Assembly (NCBI GenBank): GCA_002448395.1
Contig: DJXS01000090.1
Coordinates: 1 to 23,330, forward strand
Reading direction: 5' to 3'
Length of the DNA: 23,330 nucleotides
Source: Lachnospiraceae bacterium UBA6998
Lineage (GTDB): Bacteria; Bacillota; Clostridia; Lachnospirales; Lachnospiraceae
The notes beneath the pieces were generated by a model that ran no database searches, was not told where the DNA came from, and saw only the letters and a list, made by a program, of their open reading frames with translations. Both the position numbers and the translations under genes were made by a program. Shown here in pieces: positions 16,903 to 23,330 of the stretch. Numbering within the stretch: position 1 is the first letter of the stretch; each line of letters starts with the position of its first letter.

Positions 16903-17558
16903 TGCAGTATCCCTGTCAGAAGCGCTATCAGCCCTGCTCCCTCAAGGACCTGGATCACCATAACTGCAATGAGGAGGCCAAAAGAGACCTTCTGCATGGT
17001 GGACTGGGCCTTGTCCGGCTCGGACTGCTTCTGAATAATCTCGAGCTTCTCGTTCAGCGCCTGTGTCTGACCGGCGAGCTCTGCGATCATGGACGCCTGC
17101 ACATTTCTGTAGACGCGCACGTTGTCTCTGTGACTGAAGTCATTGGCCTCCTGGAAGAGATCACGGGTTTCTCCGGAGGATTCCCGGATAGAACCGATGA
17201 TCTGCTCTCTTGCGTCGTTGATGGACGCCTGCATCTCGGCCCGGAAAGCTTTGTGGTCCCACTCCTCGAGTTCCGCCAGTTTGTCTGAGATCTGACGGTT
17301 GTTGTCTTCAATCAGTGTCCTGATGCCTTCCGTAGTATTTCTGTTCATGAACTGGAGCTTCTGGACCAGTTCGTTGTTCTTCTCATATAATGTCCGAAGC
17401 TCAGCAAGGACCTGTGTGTAGTCCTCTACCTCGGCCTTGAGGCGGTCAGTCTGGGCCGCTTCCGCCGCGCCATTAGCCCTGATCATCTCGTCGGGATTGC
17501 TCAGGTCGACCTTCGGAACTGTATTGCTGTAATTCCATACAGAGGTTGAATCTTTCAT
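16899..17558 (-). CDS. Coiled-coil protein with C-terminal membrane anchor, unknown function
   Basis: I do not recognise this family. The 219-residue protein starts MKDSTSVWNYSNTVPKVDLS, cut here, and is charged and helical from about 25 to 185. Heptad-like stretches occur (AEVEDYTQVLAELRTLYEKN near 42-61, ISDKLAELEEW near 90-100, and ALNEKLEIIQKQ near 167-178). There is one hydrophobic segment at about 191-215 and only a few residues after it. This suggests a tail-anchored protein with its helical body in the cytoplasm. No signal peptide or cysteines. ATG at 17558 has GAGG 6 bases upstream; an ATG four codons earlier would put that site inside the gene. Its stop overlaps the TTG of the flavin-reductase-like gene. 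A promoter is predicted about 80 bases upstream, so it is probably first of a three-gene operon ending in murA. Confidence 0.75.
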   Translation of the reverse strand: MKDSTSVWNYSNTVPKVDLSNPDEMIRANGAAEAAQTDRLKAEVEDYTQVLAELRTLYEKNNELVQKLQFMNRNTTEGIRTLIEDNNRQISDKLAELEEWDHKAFRAEMQASINDAREQIIGSIRESSGETRDLFQEANDFSHRDNVRVYRNVQASMIAELAGQTQALNEKLEIIQKQSEPDKAQSTMQKVSFGLLIAVMVIQVLEGAGLIALLTGILH

Positions 17559-17636
17559 TCTCACCCTCATTCCCGGGCATTGGCTGCCCGATCTATGTGA
17601 AATTTCTATTGTCTTTTTAGGAAACTCGTCCTACCA

Positions 17637-17665
17637 ATAATATCATTATCCGAATCCATTTACAA
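17637..17665 (-). promoter_or_regulatory. Predicted promoter of the coiled-coil/flavin protein/murA operon
   Basis: On the minus strand TTGTAA (17665-17660), a 17-base spacer and TATTAT (17642-17637); 4 of 6 and 5 of 6 consensus matches. It lies in the 195-base gap after the glycosyltransferase genes. A small GGGCA/TGCCC hairpin (17575-17589) sits just before the ribosome binding site. Confidence 0.55.
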
Positions 17666-17753
17666 TCGTTTCGGAGCTCTCAGAGCCCGCCGCGGATATT
17701 GTGAGACTTCGGATGAAATTCGCATAATTTTCTGATTTTTCCAAATAAACAGA

Positions 17754-18821
17754 CTATATATCAGCCTCGCCGTTTTGTAAAGAGCGCCGTTCGAACAGCC
17801 TGCGTGCCCTCTCTGCCGCGCCTGCGAGCATACCTGCCCGAGCCCTCAAAAGGTCCGGGATCTGCAGAGGCGACTCCTCCGCTTTGGATCCCACATAAAG
17901 CGGAAATACGCCTTTCGGGCCGTCCTCCCGGATCTCCATGTAGAATTCCTCCGGAAGCGTCAGCTTGGTGACGCTCATTCCGAGTTCCTCTTTCTCCATC
18001 TGCTCTATTTCCGCCTGGAAGCAGAGCATCCTGCCTCTTTCCAGAGCTGCCGCCCGCTGCGGGTCTTCCTTCTTATCCTTGCTCTCCGGCTGCCTGATGC
18101 CCTTGAGCCCGTATTTGTACCGGAAATACTCCATATTTCCTGTCTCAAGCTGCTCATAGAAACTGTTCGCCGGAGTGCTCTCCATCTCCCTGCATTTGGC
18201 TGCAGGCTCACATACATTCTTAAAGCCCGCGATAAGTCCTCTGTACCCGAGATCCAGATCCTCCAGCCTTGTATAAAAGCGCTCGTCGAGGATCCCCGTC
18301 ACCTCCAGGTATTCCATTCTGTAGATCGCGGCGTCCATCTGCGCGGCTGTGATCCCGGTCTTCCGGGAACAGCTTGCAGCGCTCCTTCCCGCGCCGCGGA
18401 TGACAGGTTCGGCGCTCAGATCCAGAAGCCATCCCGCTCCGCTTATGCGGGGAGGCTCTTCTGCCGTCAATATTTTGGCCTGGGCGCTCAGAAGATCCGG
18501 GTCATTGTCAAGGGCTGCGCACAGCTTCTCGACGCAGTGTTTCCCGGCAACGAGGCCCGGCGAGAGCGTCATCACATACGGTGTCTGCGTGATGTGAAAT
18601 CCGGTGTTCACTGCGTGGGCCCGTCCCGGGTTCATCCCCAGGTCAAAAAAGCGCACGCCCGGGAACTTCTCCCTGGTCTTTCCAAGTATCTCCGGATCTG
18701 CCGTGCAGTCCATCACGATGATCCGCGGAACCAAAGTGCCTGACAGCACCGACCGAAGGCATCTCTCCAGTTTGTCGGCATCCCTTCGGACAGGGATGAT
18801 AAGTGTAACTTTATCGCTCAT
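17754..18821 (-). CDS. GT2-fold glycosyltransferase-like protein lacking DxD
   Basis: A 355-residue protein with a family 2 glycosyltransferase (GT-A) fold. Seen: the first strand VTLIIPVRRDADKLERCLRS (5-24), NPGRAHAVNTGF (64-75), and the acceptor-side IYRMEYLEVTGILDERFYT (166-184). EDLDLGYR follows at 187-194, equivalent to the ED(x)D catalytic-base motif. At the position of the metal-binding DxD the sequence reads TLSPGLVAG (85-93), with no aspartate. So the protein may be inactive, metal-independent or regulatory. The last ~110 residues are charged and helical without a known domain. It starts 15 bases after the preceding glycosyltransferase gene, but the nearest GAGG is about 13 bases from the ATG, so initiation may depend on coupling. 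Acceptor and donor cannot be predicted. Confidence 0.75.
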   Translation of the reverse strand: MSDKVTLIIPVRRDADKLERCLRSVLSGTLVPRIIVMDCTADPEILGKTREKFPGVRFFDLGMNPGRAHAVNTGFHITQTPYVMTLSPGLVAGKHCVEKLCAALDNDPDLLSAQAKILTAEEPPRISGAGWLLDLSAEPVIRGAGRSAASCSRKTGITAAQMDAAIYRMEYLEVTGILDERFYTRLEDLDLGYRGLIAGFKNVCEPAAKCREMESTPANSFYEQLETGNMEYFRYKYGLKGIRQPESKDKKEDPQRAAALERGRMLCFQAEIEQMEKEELGMSVTKLTLPEEFYMEIREDGPKGVFPLYVGSKAEESPLQIPDLLRARAGMLAGAAERARRLFERRSLQNGEADI

Positions 18822-18836
18822 TATAATAACAATGCC

Positions 18837-20237
18837 TCAAACCACTGTGATAAAAGAGGGGTCCCACACAATGAGATATCCCAGTTCCCGGACTCTCGAG
18901 CAGAAAAGGATGCTCCTTCTTCTGAGCTCCTGCGGATCCTTCTGCCAGTCGACGTAAGGCTCACTCTCCGGCTTTTCCACAATTTCTTCGTATAGCTTCT
19001 GCAGATCCGGCCTCACCTTCATGCATCTGGCATCCACAGCGAAAGCGTTCTGCACAGTCAGCGCCCTGCTCATAGGGCCGCCTTCCGCTTCGTCCCAGCC
19101 CTCATACATCACTCTGCCCTGGGGGTCAAACATGCCGCCCACGACCTTGTGCGTGCGGCTCAGGACTCTCCCTCCGAGAATGCCCACATCGCTGCGGCAG
19201 GCAAAGATATTGGGGCTGTATTTGATCCTGTAGATCCCTTTCCGGCCTGTATAGCTCACCACGGCCCTGATCGAGCGCACCCTGAAATAGTCCTCGAGGG
19301 CCGCTTTCTCCGCCGCCGCCTCCGCGTCCGGCTCCCGTCCGGCCATCTTCGATTCCTCCGAAGCGCTGCTTCTGTGGTAAAGGATCATGGGAACATGGCG
19401 CACCGCGGATTTGGGCGCCCGCAGTACCAGGTCATAGGTCAGCGCGCCGTCAAAGGAATCCCTGAGGCGAAGCGCCAGGAACAGCTCTCTCCGGATCACC
19501 AGGAGCCTCTGCATATAATTGTTGGACAGCAGGTAGTCCTTGTTGAAATCCGGCTTTCTGTTGGGCCGGTCAAATCTTCTTCCGGCGGCATCACAGTGAT
19601 CCTCATCTGTGTAGAGGATCTCGGCGCCGGTCCTCATTATGCAGAGGAACACTTCGTATAGAGCGTCTTTCGTGAGCAGATCGCCCACATCCACTGTACA
19701 CAAGTAATTTCCTTCTGCGAGATGCGCGGCGTCATTGATCAGCGACGCGTCCCCCCTGTTTCCGGGTACGCTGTAATAGCGGATTCTCTCATCGCGGTAG
19801 TGGTCCAGCGTATCCCTGACGCCGGAACTCAGGCTCGTATCCGCGATGATCAGTTCATAGCCGCCGTAGGTCTGGGACAGAATAGAGATCAGCGTCTGTT
19901 CAAAATAGCGGATCACAGGCTCGTAAGTCGTGACGATCACGCTTATGAGCGGCACGTGGTGCACCTTCAGCACAGAGGCGGATGCGCCAAGCGCGTCTTC
20001 AGGCTTTTCGCCGCCTTTGATGCGGTCCCAGACAGCCCTCTGGTTGAGAAGTACCGACGCTTCGGGCTCCTGATACACATATTTCTGACGGGGAGTCTTC
20101 TCCTGCTTCTTGTCATTTGTGCGCAGGGCAAACCTTTTAGGGGAGTCCTCGCTCCCCTTGGGCAGTCTGATTTTTGACCGGGCACTATTAAGTTTTTTCC
20201 CGAATTCGCTCCAAACTGACACTTTCCGTTCCCTCAT
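18837..20237 (-). CDS. GT2 glycosyltransferase with complete first and half second domain
   Basis: A 466-residue protein resembling the tandem GT2 enzymes of surface-polysaccharide synthesis. After a basic, variable N-terminus (1-90) comes a whole GT2 domain. It has SVIVTTYE (99-106), the DxD equivalent DVGD (183-186), YTDEDH (209-214), KPDF (228-231) and DYLLSNNY (234-241). The linker GIYRIKYSPN (334-343) normally leads into a second GT2 domain. Here it runs straight into what looks like only the second half of one (DVGILGGRVLS at 350-360 to NAFAVDARCMKVR at 397-409). The nucleotide-binding half is absent. ATG at 20237 overlaps the upstream stop by one base (TAATG). No membrane helix or signal peptide is seen, so it probably acts on the cytoplasmic side. 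Domain reading is by eye. Confidence 0.8.
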   Translation of the reverse strand: MRERKVSVWSEFGKKLNSARSKIRLPKGSEDSPKRFALRTNDKKQEKTPRQKYVYQEPEASVLLNQRAVWDRIKGGEKPEDALGASASVLKVHHVPLISVIVTTYEPVIRYFEQTLISILSQTYGGYELIIADTSLSSGVRDTLDHYRDERIRYYSVPGNRGDASLINDAAHLAEGNYLCTVDVGDLLTKDALYEVFLCIMRTGAEILYTDEDHCDAAGRRFDRPNRKPDFNKDYLLSNNYMQRLLVIRRELFLALRLRDSFDGALTYDLVLRAPKSAVRHVPMILYHRSSASEESKMAGREPDAEAAAEKAALEDYFRVRSIRAVVSYTGRKGIYRIKYSPNIFACRSDVGILGGRVLSRTHKVVGGMFDPQGRVMYEGWDEAEGGPMSRALTVQNAFAVDARCMKVRPDLQKLYEEIVEKPESEPYVDWQKDPQELRRRSILFCSRVRELGYLIVWDPSFITVV

Positions 20238-21808
20238 TATTTGACGGCCGTGTTCTCGAGATTGATCTTAAACTTCGGCTCTCTGGCATCCTGAGTCAGA
20301 TACCTGTGGTAATACGGGTCGTTTCGTGAAATTTCCGGATGAAGCTCGAACAGCCGCTTCATCTCGGCCGGCTTCCGGAGCTGCCTCTCCTCCTTGGTCT
20401 TGCTGTTCTCCGGCGAGTAGGACTCGTAATAGAACAGGTACATATTATTGCGGACAACGTTGTAGTAGCCCTTCTCAAAGATCCTCCAGCAGAAATCAAT
20501 GTCTCCGCCATAGGCCGGGAAATTCTTCTCATCGAAGCCGCCCACTTCCGCGAACAGTTCTCTTCTCACCATAATGCATGCGCCGCTCATCGCGAGCATG
20601 TTGCGCACGCCCTTGTTGAAGTCAAAATAGTAAGACTCGTCATTTCTGCAGTACTGCAGCTTATATACAATTCCGCTCTCCACGGAAGTAATGCCCGCGT
20701 GCTGAATGATATTCGAGCTGGGATACAGCAGTTTCATGCTCACCGCGCCAACATAGGGAAGCTTGGCCTTCTCGGAGAGATGGGACAGCCAGCCCGTCTT
20801 CTGTACAACAATGTCATCGTGCACGAACAACAGCATCTCGCCGTTGGCATACTGCGCGCCGAGGTTATAGAAAGCGGGCATATTAAAGCCCATTCTCTTG
20901 AAGATATACAGGCACCTTCCCTCTTCATTGATCTCTGAGACCAGCTCTCTCACCTTCCTGCGGTTTACCTCGTTGGAACCGTTATCCACGATGATGATCT
21001 CATGAGGGATCGATGTGTGCTTCTCAATGGAGCGGATGCAGCGCGCCAGCATTTCCGGGTTGTCCTTACTGGGTATGATGATGCTGATCAGTCTTGTGTA
21101 CGCGGAATCCGCGTTGTACCTTCCGGTCAGCGAATCCTTGATCAGATTTCCGTTCCACAGTTCCACTCTGTGGCGGCCGTGGTAGAGCACCTCCGGTACG
21201 TGTCCGATCGGGAACTCGTTCCACTTGCTCTGAGGTCTCTTTGTGTATCCTCCGTCAGCCTGCGCCAGTTTGAGGCAGAGCGTGCCGTAGATCCAGGCTC
21301 TGACCGGACCGTCGTCCTCATTATTCCGCGCCCTCTCTTCGTCCAGACTGTCCTCCCGCAGCGAAGCTGCGCTCTCGAAGGCCGAGGTCTTTCTCTGTCC
21401 GGGATTGATCATAGCAAAAGCCGACGAGCGGAACGCGATCACATTGCCGAAATAAAAGGTCGACAGGAAAGTGTCCGGCGCCCATTCCGACTTAAACCAG
21501 GGATCCAGATGGACTCCGTCCTCCGCGACCCTGTCTTCGTCTCCATAGAGCAGGTTGATCTCCGGATGCGCGGCAAAATAGTCCTTCACCAGCACCTCTG
21601 CGAATTCATCGGGCTCTCCGTCGTCGTCACAGGCAATAATGATATCCGCTGCCTCGTGTTCCTCCGCGAGCAGATGATTCTTAAGATGAGAATAGCGCAC
21701 TATTTCCGCCGTGAGTTTCTCCCCTTCTGTATGGTCTTCCCCTCTGATCTTTTCAGCAAGGGCCTCTTTATGGGCAAGATACCAGTCGTTATATGTTCTG
21801 ATTGCCAT
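20237..21808 (-). CDS. GT2 glycosyltransferase with half first and complete second domain
   Basis: A 523-residue protein of the tandem-GT2 type. Its first module seems to lack the nucleotide-binding half. After a helical leader it enters at ADIIIACDDDGEPDEF (54-69) and continues with YGDED (88-92) and the DPWFKSEWAPDTFLSTFYFGN segment (102-122, cut here as motif only). A whole second GT2 domain spans about 240-460. It shows LISIIIPSKDNPEML, VDNGS, the DxD-type HDDI (330-333), a GACIMVRRELFAEVGGFDE acceptor region (409-427) and GGDIDFCWR (434-442). The start at 21808 is chosen because GAGAGGAG lies 10 bases upstream; in-frame ATGs up to 21958 are possible but have poor sites. It is first of three glycosyltransferase genes and is divergent from the phosphoglucomutase gene. 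A role in a cell-surface glycan is inferred from family and context only. Confidence 0.83.
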   Translation of the reverse strand: MAIRTYNDWYLAHKEALAEKIRGEDHTEGEKLTAEIVRYSHLKNHLLAEEHEAADIIIACDDDGEPDEFAEVLVKDYFAAHPEINLLYGDEDRVAEDGVHLDPWFKSEWAPDTFLSTFYFGNVIAFRSSAFAMINPGQRKTSAFESAASLREDSLDEERARNNEDDGPVRAWIYGTLCLKLAQADGGYTKRPQSKWNEFPIGHVPEVLYHGRHRVELWNGNLIKDSLTGRYNADSAYTRLISIIIPSKDNPEMLARCIRSIEKHTSIPHEIIIVDNGSNEVNRRKVRELVSEINEEGRCLYIFKRMGFNMPAFYNLGAQYANGEMLLFVHDDIVVQKTGWLSHLSEKAKLPYVGAVSMKLLYPSSNIIQHAGITSVESGIVYKLQYCRNDESYYFDFNKGVRNMLAMSGACIMVRRELFAEVGGFDEKNFPAYGGDIDFCWRIFEKGYYNVVRNNMYLFYYESYSPENSKTKEERQLRKPAEMKRLFELHPEISRNDPYYHRYLTQDAREPKFKINLENTAVK

Positions 21809-21897
21809 GTGCAGCGCACTCCTCTCTTCACCGTAATACACGGCTCTGTCTGAATCGTATAGTCTTATACAGATTAACTTTAGCATTTTTTGCATAT

Positions 21898-21912
21898 GAA
21901 AACAATGTTTTC
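21898..21912. repeat. Perfect palindrome GAAAAC-aat-GTTTTC
   Basis: A 6-bp inverted repeat with a 3-base centre, downstream of the predicted glycosyltransferase start site and about 90 bases before its ATG. Its size and symmetry suit a repressor site; no regulator is known. Confidence 0.4.
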
Positions 21913-21963
21913 GAGAAGAGGCGCTTGTACATCGTCTACAGCAAAGACAATCCTCCATTTGGA

Positions 21964-21993
21964 ACTATAGGATAGATTGACAACTAACCTCAA
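21964..21993 (-). promoter_or_regulatory. Possible promoter of the glycosyltransferase operon
   Basis: On the minus strand TTGAGG (21993-21988), 18-base spacer, TATAGT (21969-21964). The -10 matches 5 of 6. It would give a leader of roughly 145 bases and overlaps the opposing promoter. Confidence 0.4.
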
Positions 21994-22005
21994 ACTTCGT
22001 AATAT
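21977..22005 (+). promoter_or_regulatory. Predicted promoter of the phosphoglucomutase gene
   Basis: A perfect TTGACA (21977-21982), exactly 17 bases, then TAATAT (22000-22005). The -10 is only a 4 of 6 match. The transcript would begin near 22012, giving a leader of about 220 bases before the phosphoglucomutase ATG. Confidence 0.55.
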
Positions 22006-22020
22006 TAATATTAGGTAGAA

Positions 22021-22200
22021 ATGCCTAAAACAGGTTTATTTCTAGAGGATGATTTGGCAGATTTCCGCAAATTATTGTCTATGATGAGCGGAGATTTTAC
22101 AAAGATTCCGGCAACATGCAGTAACAATGTGTACCCGCTGTGCAAGGGGGCCGGCAGGTGCACGCAACCGCTTGCGATGGAGCGCCGCAGGCAGGACTGA
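22021..22200 (+). CDS. Possible small ORF (59 aa) in the phosphoglucomutase leader
   Basis: An ATG at 22021 with AGG 5 bases upstream opens a 59-codon frame that ends with TGA at 22198-22200, 29 bases before the phosphoglucomutase ATG. It begins MPKTGLFLEDDLADFRKLLS, and this first part looks like an acidic amphipathic helix. The second half has three cysteines and a basic end (MERRRQD) and overlaps GC-rich inverted repeats. No family is recognised. The predicted transcript start would leave less than 10 bases of leader. It may be a leader peptide or chance. Confidence 0.25.
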   Translation: MPKTGLFLEDDLADFRKLLSMMSGDFTKIPATCSNNVYPLCKGAGRCTQPLAMERRRQD

Positions 22201-22213
22201 TCAGGCGCGCTCC
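22179..22213 (+). repeat. Hairpin before the phosphoglucomutase ribosome binding site
   Basis: GGAGCGC (22179-22185) pairs with GCGCTCC (22207-22213), a 7-bp stem ending a few bases before the GGAGAG binding site. There is no T-run, so it is not a terminator; it could influence translation or protect the RNA. Confidence 0.4.
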
Positions 22214-22229
22214 GGAATGGAGAGAAACT

Positions 22230-23330
22230 ATGTATCTGGATGATTACAAACGCTGGTCCGAATTTGACCTTCAGGATCCCGACCTGAATGCCGAGCTTAA
22301 GAGCATCGAAGGCGATGACGAAGCTATTAAAGACCGCTTCGCGATCGCGCTCGCATTTGGTACTGCGGGACTGCGCGGAACCCTCGGTGCAGGCACAAAC
22401 CGCATGAACATCTGGGTAGTCCGCCAGGCTACACAGGGCGTGGCCAGCTGGGTACTCACACAGGGCGGCACACAGACCGTAGCGATCAGTTATGACAGCC
22501 GTCTCAAGGGCTGGAATTTCGCTCGTGACGCTGCAGGCGTTCTGGCAGCAAACGGCATCAATGTCCGCATCTATGACGAGCTCATGCCCGTTCCCGCGCT
22601 GAGTTTCGCTACCCGTTACTACAACTGCAACGCCGGTATCATGATCACTGCATCCCACAACCCAGCGAAGTATAATGGTTTCAAGGCTTACGGCCCCGAC
22701 GGATGCCAGATGACAGACGACGCGGCAGCAATCGTTTATGACGCGATCCAGAAGACAGACGTTCTGACAGGCGCTAAATACATGTCCTTCGCAGAAGGCG
22801 TTGAGAAGGGCCTCATCAAGTTTGTCGGTGATGACTGCAAGGAAGCTCTCTATGAAGCGATCGAAGCCCGTCAGGTACGTCCGGGTCTCTGCAAGACCGC
22901 AGGCCTCAAGCTGGTCTACTCTCCTCTGAACGGCACCGGCCTCGTTCCCGTTACCCGCGTCCTGAAAGATATGGGTATCACCGATATCACCATCGTCAAG
23001 GAGCAGGAGTATCCTAACGGCTACTTCACAACCTGCCCTTATCCGAACCCCGAGATCTTTGAGGCTCTCCGCAAGGGTCTTGAGCTGGCCAAGGAAGTCG
23101 GCGCTGACCTGATGCTCGCTACCGACCCCGATGCAGACCGTGTAGGTATCGCTATGAAGTGCCCGGACGGCTCCTATGAGCTGGTTTCCGGTAACGAGAT
23201 GGGCGTCCTTCTTCTGGACTACATCTGCGCAGGCCGCATCGAGAAGGGCACAATGCCCAAGAACCCCGTCGCTGTTATGTCCATCGTTTCCACTCCTCTG
23301 GCAGCAAAGGTTGCTGAGCACTACGGCGTA
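22230..23330 (+). CDS. Phosphoglucomutase (alpha-D-phosphohexomutase family, partial)
   Basis: Interconverts glucose 1-phosphate and glucose 6-phosphate, linking glycolysis to nucleotide-sugar and glycogen synthesis. 367 residues are visible and the frame is open at the right edge; full-length relatives have about 550-600. Seen: FGTAGLRG (43-50), ISYDSRL (86-92), the phosphoserine loop TASHNP with S142, the Mg2+ loop DPDADR (299-304), and the sugar-specificity loop beginning GNEMG (321-325). The GTAGLRG beginning fits the PgcA/PGM2 branch rather than the short phosphomannomutases, but mannose activity cannot be excluded. ATG at 22230 has GGAG 7 bases upstream. It is divergent from the glycosyltransferase genes, so supplying precursor for that glycan is plausible but unproved. 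Codon use is strongly biased to GCN/GGC/CTC, as in a well-expressed gene. Confidence 0.93.
   Translation, partial: MYLDDYKRWSEFDLQDPDLNAELKSIEGDDEAIKDRFAIALAFGTAGLRGTLGAGTNRMNIWVVRQATQGVASWVLTQGGTQTVAISYDSRLKGWNFARDAAGVLAANGINVRIYDELMPVPALSFATRYYNCNAGIMITASHNPAKYNGFKAYGPDGCQMTDDAAAIVYDAIQKTDVLTGAKYMSFAEGVEKGLIKFVGDDCKEALYEAIEARQVRPGLCKTAGLKLVYSPLNGTGLVPVTRVLKDMGITDITIVKEQEYPNGYFTTCPYPNPEIFEALRKGLELAKEVGADLMLATDPDADRVGIAMKCPDGSYELVSGNEMGVLLLDYICAGRIEKGTMPKNPVAVMSIVSTPLAAKVAEHYGV

Larger units (their letters stand above)
21809..22229. other. Intergenic region between divergent glycosyltransferase and phosphoglucomutase genes
   Basis: 421 bases without a confident gene. It contains overlapping divergent promoters (21964-22005), a perfect palindrome (21898-21912), a possible 59-codon ORF (22021-22200) and a hairpin just ahead of the phosphoglucomutase ribosome binding site (22179-22213). 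The stretch 21913-21963 shows nothing I can name. Confidence 0.6.

Noticed and set aside
17680..17705. Inverted repeat GCTC-tga-GAGC as terminator of the glycosyltransferase operon
   Set aside because: Short stem, not followed by a T-run on either strand; not enough to call a terminator.
16204..22229. Possible mobile or defence island around the glycosyltransferases
   Set aside because: No integrase, transposase, direct repeats, tRNA target, nuclease or toxin-like gene is present, and base composition does not obviously differ from the neighbours.
22011..23321. A 436-codon minus-strand frame running opposite the phosphoglucomutase gene
   Set aside because: The plus strand encodes an unmistakable phosphoglucomutase with all motifs. 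The opposite frame gives a cysteine-rich, domain-less product and arises from the strong codon bias of the real gene.

Overview
The window looks like a chromosomal segment of a low-to-mid GC Firmicute of the class Clostridia, most like Lachnospiraceae. Grounds are the strong AGGAGG-type ribosome binding sites, the dnaE-pfkA order, a PHP-containing DnaE, an FMN riboswitch in front of a RibU-type S component, and the protein sequences themselves. This placement is inference; no rRNA is present. Nearly everything is on the minus strand, so transcription runs from high to low coordinates. Only the gene at the right edge is on the plus strand.

Layout, following minus-strand transcription from the right. 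A plus-strand phosphoglucomutase gene (22230 to the edge) diverges from three GT2 glycosyltransferase genes (21808-17754). The 421-base space between them holds overlapping divergent promoters, palindromes and a possible 59-codon ORF. Next come a tail-anchored coiled-coil protein of unknown function, a flavin-reductase-like protein translationally coupled to it, and murA (17558-14873), apparently one operon with its own promoter. Then follows a complete riboflavin-uptake unit: promoter, FMN riboswitch, intrinsic terminator and ribU (14866-13762), closed by a large bipartite hairpin.

From 13597 down runs a tight housekeeping operon: tsaE, tsaB, rimI, rnz, tsaD, ispD, dnaE. It joins the bacterial t6A tRNA-modification proteins to a tRNA 3'-end nuclease, isoprenoid synthesis and the replicative polymerase. 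pfkA follows with its own promoter and a terminator, then a SpoU-family RNA methyltransferase. The left end has an nfeD / SPFH (stomatin-like) pair, an ornithine carbamoyltransferase and birA, which runs off the left edge.

Most of the window is ordinary core genome. The least ordinary part is 16204-22229. There the two larger glycosyltransferases each appear to keep one whole GT2 domain plus half of another, in mirror-image fashion, and the third lacks the DxD motif. The coiled-coil/flavin-protein pair upstream of murA has no function I can assign. I see no CRISPR array, transposase, prophage, tRNA or rRNA. I did not find a clearly new system; the glycosyltransferase cluster is the best candidate for unusual biology.
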